Below, one piece after another: positions 11,509 through 21,780 of a stretch of DNA of 64,000 nucleotides. This DNA comes from Dama dama (lineage: Eukaryota; Chordata; Mammalia; Artiodactyla; Cervidae). Position 1 is the stretch's first letter. Every line of letters starts with the position of its first letter. The position numbers and the translations under genes were made by a program. The notes beneath the pieces are model-generated. The model saw nothing but the letters and a program-made list of their open reading frames with translations. It was not told where the DNA came from and ran no database searches. The stretch is taken from the NCBI RefSeq assembly GCF_033118175.1, contig NC_083691.1, forward strand, positions 15,597,001 to 15,661,000. Reading direction: 5' to 3'.

Positions 11509-12247
11509 ACCTTAATGTAAAAATAATGCTGCTGGGAAAATGGCACTGATAGATGAGCTCCATGAAGGATTGCTACAAACTTTCAGTTTGTGAAAAACAC
11601 AGTTCATCTGTGAGCTGCAATAAAACAAGGATAGGCCTGTGTGCATTACCTTTAAATGGAAGAAGGAAAAACAATAAACACCATAAAGTACTGGAGTCAC
11701 AATGAAGTGAGCATATTTAAAATACAATGAGTCTGCAAGTATCAGAAACATGATTTAAGAGAATAAAACCCAAGTAATGTCCCCTGGTTTATGATTTATG
11801 TGAGAATGATGAGCTTAGTCATGTATAAACTATTAAGTGGTAAGAAGCAGGCAGGAAGTCATCAGGTCTGACTTGTCCTGTGCATGAGGAACTAATATCC
11901 AGGGTGGTGCCAACCGGCCTGGAGGTCACACAGGTCATCACTGCCAGCGATGGAGAGGCAGCTCCCCCTGACCCGGGATGCAGCTCCCCTGCTCAGCCCC
12001 TGCAGGTATCTCTCCAAGGGAAGGGGACACACAGGTCCTCTCACTGCCCATCCTCTACCACCCCTGCCAGGAGACGCCCTCTATTCCACTTCTGCAGCGG
12101 ACAGCTCCAGTGATGAGGAGCACAGGCAGGTGGGTTCCTGAATGTACTTTCCAAGGAGAGGGACTAAAGCCATCCCCTCCACTCCAGCTGTCTCACTCCA
12201 CTTCTTGTCTGTGCTATGATTCTTGAGAATTTGTACTGCCTGCAGCT
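11509..12247. other. Unique sequence, no supported gene
   Basis: Three overlapping short plus-strand frames near 11880-12226 cover a C-rich stretch; none resembles a known protein. Confidence 0.35.
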
Positions 12248-12260
12248 CTGCCTATACCAT

Positions 12261-12470
12261 CTGTGTGTGTTATTCCCTCAGTCGTGTCTGACTCTCTGCG
12301 ACCCCATGAATTGTAGCCCACCGGGCTCCTCTGTCCATATAATTTTCCAGGCATGAATACTGGAGTGGGTTGCCATTCCTTTCTCCAGGGGATCTTCCTG
12401 ATCCAGGGATTGAACCCACGGCTCCTGCCACTGCAGGCAGATTCTTTATCATCTGAGCCACCAGGGAAGC
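12261..12470 (-). mobile_element. Bov-tA SINE
   Basis: Minus-strand copy with the perfect 13-base TSD CTGCCTATACCAT at 12248-12260 and 12471-12483. Confidence 0.95.
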
Positions 12471-12483
12471 CTGCCTATACCAT

Positions 12484-14309
12484 GGAGATCACATCAATAC
12501 TATGAACATTTCAAGGCCAAAGGAAAGAATCTCAGCTATAGCAAAGGAAAAAAGATGCAACAGAAAAGGAGAGAGAGAGACTGTGAGAAAGACAGAAAGC
12601 ATGCACCAGGGCCTGGAGAGACAGTGAGACCAAGAGAGCAATCTATCCAGCAAGGGCCAGAAAAGAAAACAGCCGTAGACGCCGGAGTTCAGGAGTCAAT
12701 TAAGGAAAGATTTAGCTGATTACAGGGCTCGTTGAGGGAGGGAGACGCCGCGCAGGCCACAGCTAAGTTGCATAGTCAGAGAGAGTCACGCTGGACTTCA
12801 CCTCATCACATCCAGACTGGAGAATAGAGGTGTGGCATCAGACACAACTGATGATCTCGCCTTCCCGGTCAGCCCCTGCAGGCATCTCCCTCCGCAGCTG
12901 CACCGGCTGCATCCTGGAAATGGACAGGATGCTCACCTGCAAGACAGCCACTGGCTCTGTCCCTTCCCCTGGGGAGACATCACCAAAAGTAATGACACAG
13001 CGTAGCTCTGGACACGGATGTTTTCTCTAAGACAAGATTAAGGCATATCACCCAAGGCAGTAACCATGTGTGAAGAACTCAGATTGGAGGAATTTTAAAA
13101 CTGTCCTTTCAAAATTGTCCATCCATTGTATTTTTTTTACACTTTATTTTACACTCATAAACATGCACACATACAACCATATACATCATCTTCCTGAGGG
13201 TGTAAGACAAGGAAGCTGATACAAAAGGGAGTGAAGTCAGTCTTGGAGAGTAGCGGAAGGCAGACAGTGGTCCTTTCTCCTCTCCTTTCAGACCCAACTC
13301 CAGGCAGGCACTCAGGCGTGTATGCAGCCCTTCTATCTCTCTCTTTTGTTCAGACCATAAAGGATCAGCATAATGTGCAGGAGCCATCTTCCTGCCCGCT
13401 CCCCACCTCTGTTTCCCTTCGTGGAGCTATGCATGTCTGCAGCTGGAGAAGGCCCGCCCCTGAGAGCAGTCCCTGTAATACGGCAGCTCTGCTGACACTA
13501 AAAACACGTGCTTTTAGGAAACAGTTATTCACCTTCTTTATAAAATCCCTGGGGTACCCAGTTGAATGCCTTTTCCAGAGCACGTTCTCGAAAAAGAAAG
13601 AAAAACAGTTGGATTAATATACTTTAAATGAAAATAAAGTTTGTTTAAATTGCCAAAGAAATCAAGTTCTAGAAAATGCCTGGTTAATAGGACCCGTGTG
13701 AACATGTGAAAATGCTTTATCTGGAACCACAAGCATCCCTCCCCTAGTTAGCTTCACTTGAATTTGTGCAGAGTGTGGGTGTGCCAAGTTGCAGTGTAAA
13801 AAGTATTTTGTACAGCAGGTCCTCGTCCAGATACATCTGGAAGCCACTGCCCTGTGCTAACTACCCTAGCACTTCTCTGGGATCACGTTAACTGTGAAAC
13901 AGATGAAGCTGGAGAGGCAGAAGGAGAAAACACTCATGTGCCTTAGTCGAATCACAGAGGGGAGGGGACTTCACTCAAGGGTGAAGGGCGTCCTGCACAG
14001 GAAGTTGGGAAAGTCCTGTTTTCAAGTTTTGTGCCAGAAGGAACAGCCCGGCTACAGTGCGAGAACAGGGGGCCTGGGGGTTTGGAGGCTGTGATCAAGT
14101 TCCACCCAAGTATGGTGGAGAACCTACATATGCACAGTGATGGGAGAAATGCGCACGATGGAATGGATTCAGAAGAGATTTAGAGTGAAAACTGAGCTTA
14201 CTGGTGTATATGAACACGTACGAAAACTCATCCACTCAGTGGACATTTACAGAATAACATGCCAGGAACTCTTTCAGACATTGGAGCATAAAATATTAGA
14301 ATAATAACC
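12484..14309. other. Unique sequence, no supported gene
   Basis: Purine-rich at 12540-12660. The 128-codon frame at 13231-13617 has no recognisable domain. Confidence 0.4.
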
Positions 14310-14462
14310 ATAATAACACTACAGGCATCTCAAAAAGCACAGGCTCTCTTCTAGACTCTTGTGTTTGACCATCACAACACTTCTGTAAGCTTCTGGGCTA
14401 CTATTATCCCACTTTACAAATGAGGAAACTGAAGCCCTGGAGGGGTGAAGTAACTTAGTTAA
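14310..14462 (+). mobile_element. MIR SINE
   Basis: The conserved MIR core is visible: TATTATCCCACTTTACAAATGAGGAAACTGAAG followed by GGGTGAAGTAACTTAG (first part 14401-14433). Confidence 0.85.
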
Positions 14463-14700
14463 AAAACACTCTTAAGTGAATGAAAAGACAAGCCACAGAC
14501 TTGAGGGAAATGCCTGCAAAAGACCCATGTGACAAACGATTGCTGTCCAAGACATACAAAACACTTTTAAAACTCAACAACAAGAAAATGAACAACCTGA
14601 TTCAAAAATGAGCATGAGACCTGAACGGACACCTCATCAGAGAAGACATCCTGATGTCAATTAAGCATATGAAAAATTGCTCCATATCATATATCATCAG

Positions 14701-15321
14701 TTCAGTCAGTCGTGTCTGATTCTTTGTGACCTCATAGACTGCAGCACGCCAGGCTTCCCTATCCATCACCTACTCCCGAGTTTGCTCAAACTCATGTCTA
14801 TCAAGTCAGTGATGCCATCCAACCATCTCATCCTCTGTCGCCCCCTTCTCCTCCTGCCCCCAATCCCTCCCAGCCTCAGGGTCTTTTCCAATGAGTCGGC
14901 TCTAAGCGTCAGGTGGCCAAAGTATTGTAGTTTCAACATCAGCAACAGTCCTTCCAAAGAACACCCAGGATTGATTTCCTTTAGGATTGACTGGTTTGAT
15001 CTCCTTGCAGTCCAAGGGATTCTCAAGAGTCTTCTCCAACATCACAGTTCAAAAGCATCAGTTCTTTGGCGCTCAGCTTTCTTTATGGTCCAACTCTCAC
15101 ATCCATACAGGACTGTTGAAAAAACCGTAGCTTTGACCAGACGGACCTTTGTTGGCAAAGTAATGTCTCTGCTTTTTAATACGCTATTCTTCCAAGGAGC
15201 AAGCATCTTTTAATTTCATGGCTGCAGTCATCATCTTCAGTGATTTAGGAGCTCAAGAAAATAATGTCTGTTACTGTTTCCATTGTTTCCCCATCTATTT
15301 GACGTGAAGTGATTGGACCAG
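14701..15321 (-). mobile_element. BovB nested in L1
   Basis: Minus-strand 5'-truncated BovB. Flanked by ATATCATCAG (14691-14700) and ATGTCATCAG (15322-15331), a 9/10 TSD. The frames at 14677-15213 and 14766-15026 are repeat-derived. Confidence 0.92.
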
Positions 15322-15589
15322 ATGTCATCAGGTAAACGCAAATTAAAACAACAGCAAGATATAACCACACACCTGTGAGATCGGTTAAAATTCAAAACAC
15401 TGACAACATCAAATGCTGGTGAGGATGTGGAGAAACAGCAACTCTCATTCATGGCTCACAGGAGTGCAAAATGGTAGCCGTTTTAAATATATTCTTACTA
15501 TTTGATCCAGCAATCATGACCATTGGCCCTTACTCAAAAGAATCAAAGACTATGTCCACACAAACCTCTCTGTAAACTTTTGTGTGCAA

Positions 15590-15792
15590 GCTTGGTAAGT
15601 TGCTTCATTTGTGTCTGACTCTCTGCAACCCTATGGGCTGTGGCCTGCCAGGCTCCTCTGTCCATGGAATTCTTCAGGCAAGAATATTGCTCTCCTCTGG
15701 GAGATCTTCCCCACCCAGGGACTGAACATGCATCTCCTTCATCTCTTGCATTGCAGGCAGATTCTTTCCCACTGAGCTACCAGGGAAGCCCC
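15590..15792 (-). mobile_element. Bov-tA SINE nested in L1
   Basis: Minus-strand SINE (TGTGTCTGACTCTC, GCCAGGCTCCTCTGTCC, CCAGGGAAGCCC). Part of its middle is deleted or diverged near 15680-15700. Confidence 0.9.
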
Positions 15793-16415
15793 TATGAATT
15801 TTTATATCAGTTTTAATCATAATTACCAAAACTTGGAAGCAACCAAGATAACCTTAAGGAAGTGAATGGATAAATACACTGTGGTACATCCATACAATGA
15901 AATACTAGTCACTGAGAAAAAGGAATAAGCTGTCAAGTCATGAAAAGACATGGAGGAACTTTATATGCCTGTCCCTGAGTGAAAGAATCCATTCTGAAAT
16001 GGGAATGGTTACATACCATATGATTCCAACTATAACATATTCTGGAAAACAAAAACTATGAAGACAGTAAAAAGACAGCAGTTGCTGGGGGCTGGAGGGA
16101 GGAGAATGAGAAAGGTTTTTACAGTGAAATGTCTGCAAGATACTGTAATATGGATCCATGTCATTATCTCTTTGTTAAAACCTAAGGAAGTATGACTCCA
16201 AGAGCAAACTCTAATGTAAACTATGTATTTTGGGTGATTGTAGTGTGTTAGGGCAGGTCCATCACTTTAACTATCTGGTAGGGGATGTCCATAGTAGGGG
16301 AGGCTGTGCATGTGTGCGGACACAGAATATTAGGGAATCCTTTGTACTTTCCACTCCATTTTGCTGTAAAGCTAAAACTGCTCTCAAAAAAAAGTCTGTT
16401 TTTTAAAAAATAATA

Positions 16416-17260
16416 CACAGCTCCTATGATGAATAAAAAAGACATTAATTTCAAAAGCAGTTTATAGAATTCTTCTGCTATTATTAAATAAAACTCAGGG
16501 AACTACATGATGAGATCCATCAGTTTAAGAAAAGATGCTGGAACCAGAATGTTCCATCCAAGACAGAATATTCTGAGCATTAGCTCTCAAAAAGTCAGTG
16601 TTTTTTAAACTCCAAAAGCACGGCCCTAATAGATGAATTTAGTGGGTTTTAGCTAACACTGTTTAAAGAAATAGCCCGAACTGTACCTACTAAGGAGAGA
16701 GAATGATTTGACATCAATATTTGATATTGACACCTTGGTTTCTATAGGGTGTGTACTGGCCACGATGTAAAATCGAGTTTTGTAAGTTTCAGAGCCCCTA
16801 TCCTATGCCAACCTGGCCGGGACTGCTCCTGCTTTAATGGAGCGTACTCTCTGGCTGGGTGATTCAGAGAATAAACAAGTGAGAATGCAAGAAAATTTTA
16901 ACTTTAGAGGTGTGATGGGCCAAGCAGGGTATAGACAAGTTCTTGGCAGCCTGTTTCCTGGGGGAGGGGCACTGCACCTGAGGTCTGAATGCAGTGAATG
17001 CTCCACATGCAGACATCTGATGATGGGAAAGTTTCAGGTGGGTAGGACAATGCCAAGGCAAAGCGTCATGAGAAGAATGAGGTGATTTGGAGAGGGAGGC
17101 AGGAGTCTGATCATGCTGACTTGTGGAATTCTTATGAGACAGAAATCGTCACCTTATAAAGATTTCAGTGTTTAAGTAAGTGTATTGAGTAATGATTCTG
17201 AGATGGTGTCCACATTCTATTTTAGTGAATGTGTATGTCCTGGTAACCAACATTCCACTA
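16416..17260. other. Unique sequence, no supported gene
   Basis: No repeat recognised; short frames only. Confidence 0.4.
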
Positions 17261-17466
17261 GGGGCTTCCTTTGTGGCTCAGATGGTAAAAAATCTGCCTG
17301 CAATGCAGGAGACCTGGGTTAGATCCCTCGGTCGGGAAGTTCTCCTGGAGAAGGGAACGGCTACCTACTCCAGTATTCTTGCCTGGAGAATTCCATGGAC
17401 AGAGGAGTCTGTTGCGCTATTGTCTGTAGGGTCACAAAGAGTCGGACACGACTGAGCGACTAAACA
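17261..17466 (+). mobile_element. Bov-tA SINE
   Basis: Plus-strand copy from GGGGCTTCCTTTGTGGCTC to GGACACGACTGAGCGAC. Confidence 0.93.
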
Positions 17467-17526
17467 TGATGTTGTGGTAAGTTTCACCAAGGTAGGGAAT
17501 ATATGAAAAGCAGCAGTGAAGAGCAG

Positions 17527-17566
17527 TGTATGTGTGTGTGTGTGTGTGTGCATGTGTGTGCATGTG
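17527..17566 (+). repeat. (TG)n microsatellite
   Basis: Imperfect TG run with CATG interruptions. Confidence 0.9.
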
Positions 17567-17599
17567 CCTGGAAATTAGGGTGAGTTCAATTTATACCCA

Positions 17600-17832
17600 G
17601 CTTCCCAGGTGGCACTAGTGGTAAAGAACCCGCCTGCCAATGCAGGAGACATAAGAGATGTGGTTTTGATCCCTGGGTTGGTAAGATTCCCCTGGAGGAG
17701 GAAATGGCAACCCACTCCAGTACCCTTGCCTGGAGAATCCCATGGACAGAGGAGCCTGGAGGATTACGGTCCATGGGGTTGCACAGAGTCGGACACGGCT
17801 GAGCGCCTTAGTGCACTCACACACACCATGGC
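17600..17832 (+). mobile_element. Bov-tA SINE
   Basis: Plus-strand copy, from CAGCTTCCCAGGTGGCAC to GACACGGCTGAGCGCC. It is the last recognised ruminant repeat before the SOX11 repeat-poor domain. Confidence 0.93.
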
Positions 17833-17835
17833 TGA

Positions 17836-19999
17836 GGGACACACAAAAGGGAGTCCCGTAAATGGAAGATATTCAGTTCCAAACTCAGGATTTAGGTCTG
17901 ATGGAGATGAATCAGAAGAGCCAAGGACTCACCTTAGGAGAGCAGGACCTCCAGGCCGAAAAGGGAAGAGCCGTTCTGCACAGCATGCTGTCAGCGATGG
18001 AGACAGGCATGGAGCGGAATATGTCTAAAAATGGCATGTTCCTTTCAGTGAATCAGGTATTCACGCGGTGATATTTTTAGTGTGTTATTTACTTAGCAAA
18101 ATGTTTCTTTTTCAAAGGAAAGAGGAATATGTCATATTCGTCCTAATTGCGTTTTTGTTGAGAGATTCTGTAGCATACCTTACCCTCTTATACAACAGTT
18201 CTTATACATTTTTCAATAAAGATCCAATAACCACAGAAAATAGTCATTTATAGCTCTGATGATCAAAAATAAATCTTAAGTCTCTGAACATTAAGTATAT
18301 ACCCAGCAATGTTTATTCTTAGAAAGAAGATTGCATCCCTCACTTCTAAACAAGTGCATACATAGGTGGATGTACAAATAGGACATGCATATTCACTATT
18401 AAGAGAGAACACAGATGCATCTGATCCTGAGGTAAATTCAGTGGTTTAAAAAAATAGCAGACAGATTTCCGTTTTACCAAATTAGACTTCCAAGAGGTGT
18501 TATCATTAGAGAAGCCCACAGTTTTTGTTAGCCTGAAATTCTTCTAAATACTTGAGTACTGCTGGTGTTGCAGACCTCCATTTTTCATGAGTAAATACTC
18601 TTCCTGTGAGAAATGTGCAGGTCTCAAACATGTTCCCATTTATTTTTTTTAAATGATATACTTATTTAAGAAACAAACAGAAAGCATAGAGAGGTTATTT
18701 AATTTTCTTTTCTTTTCCTCGATCCTAGTCCTCAGTAAATTAGCTAACATTGAATGTGCAGGGTGGATCCATGTTACAAAACAACAATCTAGTTAATTCC
18801 CCTGAAAACTGTCTTGCCTTGCCTATGGCAGGAAGGGCGAAATTGGCTCTTCCACATTCCTGTGCGCACTGGCAATGCCCCCATCCCCATGTCTGTTTAC
18901 TGAAAGACTCCTGGAATCACAGGGCTTTCTCTCACCCACTCATCTCTACTTATCATTCCCAGTCCTCTTTGCCTAATAACCAACCCCCTTCCTCCAGCTT
19001 TATCTTCCCCCAAAATGGCCATCTTCGCACAGAAATTACACTTCTTATTTGAAAGAGTACATTTTACCTTACATTTCCTCTAAGATCACCACACTGTAAG
19101 AATAAATCCTATTATTTTACAGCCCTCACATAATTCTCATTCTAAAAGTAAACTTAATTTTTTTTAAAAATTGAAAAAAAAATAGATGCTTTAAGAAGAA
19201 TATGAATGCGGCTTACTTGTATATTCCCAAGGATAGATTTTAGGAGTCTCTGTAACAAAGGCAAAGAGAAACGGGAAAATAAAAGCCCGAAATGTTTTCA
19301 TGTAAAATATTAAGTAAGAAGTTAAACCTGATTTTTTTGCTATTCAGTGAAAAATGTACATAAATATTGAATTTGCAAAGATTTTTCAAATGCATTCTCT
19401 TTCTAAAATGCTAGATGCCCTCCTAATTTGCCTGGAAATATTGCAAGGACCTAAATTATTCCAAGCCCTCCAGCCGAAGTGTGGGGTTGCAGCAGGGGCA
19501 GGGTCAGCACCTAGGCCACCTCACCCTCCTGTGATGCTCCCAGCGACGGGAATAGCTGAGAAACCTGTGAGGCAAGAGAAACACAAGATGCAGTGCGTGA
19601 CTTTGAGGGGGGCGGGGAGATGAATTTCCACACACTGCTTTGGTTTTCAGACATCTCCTGATTTCAGGTTAACCCATAAGAATGACTGTCAATTCTTTCG
19701 GTCCCTCTGGCCCTTTAAAAAATAAACTGCCAGTCTTATTGGCCTGAATATCACAAGTATTTGATGCAGTGTTTTTTTGTTTTTTCGTTAGGATGGACGA
19801 AGGGGGGAGGGTATGGCCACGACGATTAAAAAAAAAAGCATCTGTGAAAAAATGGTACCCTGTTACTAAAGACGTCAGAAAAGCTGCAATGCTTAGGTAA
19901 TGCAGTCTTTTTCTCGCAGACAGAGCACCTGAAAGGAAGCAGGTTTGGCTAATTTTACTAGTCTTAAGCAGCTGACTTTTCTTGTGAAATCCTCTGGGC
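17836..19999. other. Unique AT-rich sequence upstream of SOX11
   Basis: No gene and no interspersed repeat that I recognise. Short open frames here are AT-rich noise. It begins right after the last upstream SINE and may hold distal promoter or enhancer sequence, but I cannot point to a specific site. Confidence 0.5.
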
Positions 20000-20903
20000 G
20001 TTATCTCGGGAACTGTTCAAAGTTGCCAGCTCCCAACGCCGGAGAGGGTGTGAAGACCGGGATGACGACAGAGACTGGAAAAGAAGCGGCGGTGTCCTCC
20101 TAATTGCGCCCAGAATATCCAGAGATGGTTAACAGGGACCAAACGCGCACACACAAAGAAACACGGCTTCGGATGGAGCGGCGCGAGACAGCCGGGAGCG
20201 GGGCTGGGACATCAGCTTGGCCTGCGCGCCGCGTTCCGGTCCTCCGGGCGGTCGGTCCCACTTTTCCACGGGAAAAGGAAATATTTCGACTTGAAACTTG
20301 GGGTGCTCCCGTTTTCTCTTGGGTCTGGGTTGTTCAGCTACACTAGCGAGTGATCCAGAAGGCGTGCTAGCTCTCGCTCGATTTCAGGACGAGGCTGCTC
20401 TGGGGGGTGGGGGGTGGGGTGGGGAGACAGGGGGGAGGGGACAAAGAGGAAGGGGAGAGGGGAGGGCGCGGGGTGGGGGGTGGGGACGGCGCGCGGCAGG
20501 GCTGGGTCGCAGCTCTGCGTCCGTACCGGGTTTGGAACCAGCCCGGGGAAGGGGCCCGATCGCGGGCCAAAGGACCTGCCCGGCCGAGCCCCACGGACCG
20601 TTACTCCGGCCTCCGCAGGGGGCCGGGGCGCAGAGGGGCCGCCAAAAGCGCACCGTGCGGCGCGTCCCAACGCGGGGAGGAGGGGAGACAGCCGCGGAGA
20701 AAGGGCCAAACTGAAAGCGCCAACCGGAGCGGGGGGCTCCCGCCGGCCGGGTTTTAAAGGGATGTCTCGGCCTTGGAGAAAGGGAGAGAAAGGAGGGGAG
20801 CGCCCACGTGCCCGGGGAAGGCGGTTGTGTCCAAGCGCCACCTGCCGTCGACCGGGGGGCTCGGCGGGTTCCCGCGCCCCTCGGGGGAGCAGCAGCAGCG
20901 GCG

Positions 20904-20919
20904 CCCCCCCCCCCCCCCC
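20904..20919 (+). repeat. Poly-C run (16 C) upstream of SOX11
   Basis: An uninterrupted C homopolymer inside the CpG island, just after a short AGC run. It is prone to length error in sequencing and can form i-motif/G4 structures on the two strands. Confidence 0.9.
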
Positions 20920-21198
20920 GGGCCAGAGCGCTGACCCCCGCCCCCGCCCGCCTGGTCTGTGCGCGTGCCCGGGCGTGCGCACGCGGAGAGGGAGCGCGCC
21001 TGGCCGGCTAACCCCGACCGGCCTCCGCGGTGGGCGGGTGGCGGGGGACCGGGCACAAAGGGGCACCGGGCCCCTCCCGGGACCCGGTGTGCTCGGTTCG
21101 CTCCGACGCTGGGGCTGGCCCGGTTCGGCCCTCCCGCGGGGACGGGCGCGGCTCCCGAGTGTCCCGGGGAGGGGGGCGCCTCGGTGCACACACGCGGA

Positions 21199-21213
21199 TT
21201 TTTTTTTTTTTTT
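21199..21213 (+). repeat. Poly-T run (15 T) in the SOX11 promoter region
   Basis: A T homopolymer in otherwise GC-rich sequence, about 145 bases upstream of the CCAAT/CRE cluster. An isolated poly(dA:dT) tract of this kind is often nucleosome-poor. Confidence 0.85.
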
Positions 21214-21309
21214 AAAGAACACTTTCCGAGACCTGCCTCCTCCTCCTCCCCCTCCCCCACCCCATCTTTGCAGCCCGGGGGCGGGGACGGGGCGGAGCCG
21301 CCAAGTTAA

Positions 21310-21372
21310 TCAAGGCGGCGGGGCGGGGCCGGCCCCGGCCATTGGCTGGCCCGCGGGGTGACGTCACCCCGA
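21310..21372 (+). promoter_or_regulatory. SOX11: SOX11 proximal promoter: GC boxes, inverted CCAAT and palindromic CRE
   Basis: Within about 60 bases there are adjacent GC boxes (GGGGCGGGGCC type, about 21318-21330), an inverted CCAAT box (ATTGG, 21341-21345) and a full CRE (TGACGTCA, 21359-21366). The CRE is centred in the perfect 16-base palindrome GGGGTGACGTCACCCC (21355-21370). No TATA box is evident. The arrangement is typical of CpG-island promoters bound by Sp/KLF, NF-Y and CREB/ATF. It lies about 410 bases upstream of the ATG. Confidence 0.75.
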
Positions 21373-21390
21373 TGACACCCTGATAACTAG

Positions 21391-21780
21391 TTGGGAGAGA
21401 GCCCTCAACTTTTTGCAGAAGGAGCGCGCGCGCGCCTGGGAGTTGCTCGGGGTCCGGCGCTCGCGGCGGGAGCCAGGAGCCGGAGAGAAAGAGAGAGAGA
21501 GAGAGGGTCCCCGGGCTACTCCGACCACCGCCGCCGCCGCCGCCGCCGCCTCCTCCTCTCGCGTCGCGGGCCGCAGCTGCCCCGCGCGCGGGCGGCCCCG
21601 AGTCGCCGCAGCCGCTGTGTGCAGACTGGAAGGGGGGGCGGGGGGGAGGGGGGGAGCCGCGGACGCGGGGTGCCCAGGACTTTGCAACTTGCCCGGGAAG
21701 GTGGAGGGCCGAGCGGGGGAGGGGGAGCCCCGCACGAGACCGAGCGGCCCGGGTGGGAGCGCCCAGCCCCGCCGCGGATC
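21391..21780 (+). other. SOX11: SOX11 5' leader, in frame with the CDS but without an ATG
   Basis: This GC-rich leader contains a GA-rich run (about 21485-21507) and a CCG run (about 21526-21553). The frame of SOX11 stays open from just after the TAG at 21388-21390 up to the ATG, 130 codons, but no ATG occurs in it. Its first codon is TTG. The transcription start is not visible from sequence; it probably lies between about 21390 and 21520, downstream of the CRE/CCAAT cluster. Confidence 0.65.

Larger units (their letters stand above)
14463..16415 (+). mobile_element. Old L1, 3' part, with nested BovB and Bov-tA
   Basis: Plus-strand L1 ORF2 tail and 3' UTR remnants. These include the GCAAATTAAAACAAC-like, TGATCCAGCAATC, GGATAAATACACTGTGGTA and GAATGAGAAAGG motifs, ending in an A-rich tail. 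It is interrupted at 14701-15321 by BovB and at 15590-15792 by a SINE. L1 sequence resumes in register after each. Confidence 0.85.

Noticed and set aside
20338..21222. 294-codon minus-strand frame upstream of SOX11 and overlapping plus-strand frames
   Set aside because: Pro/Arg/Gly-rich translations in several frames at once across a CpG island, a composition artefact.
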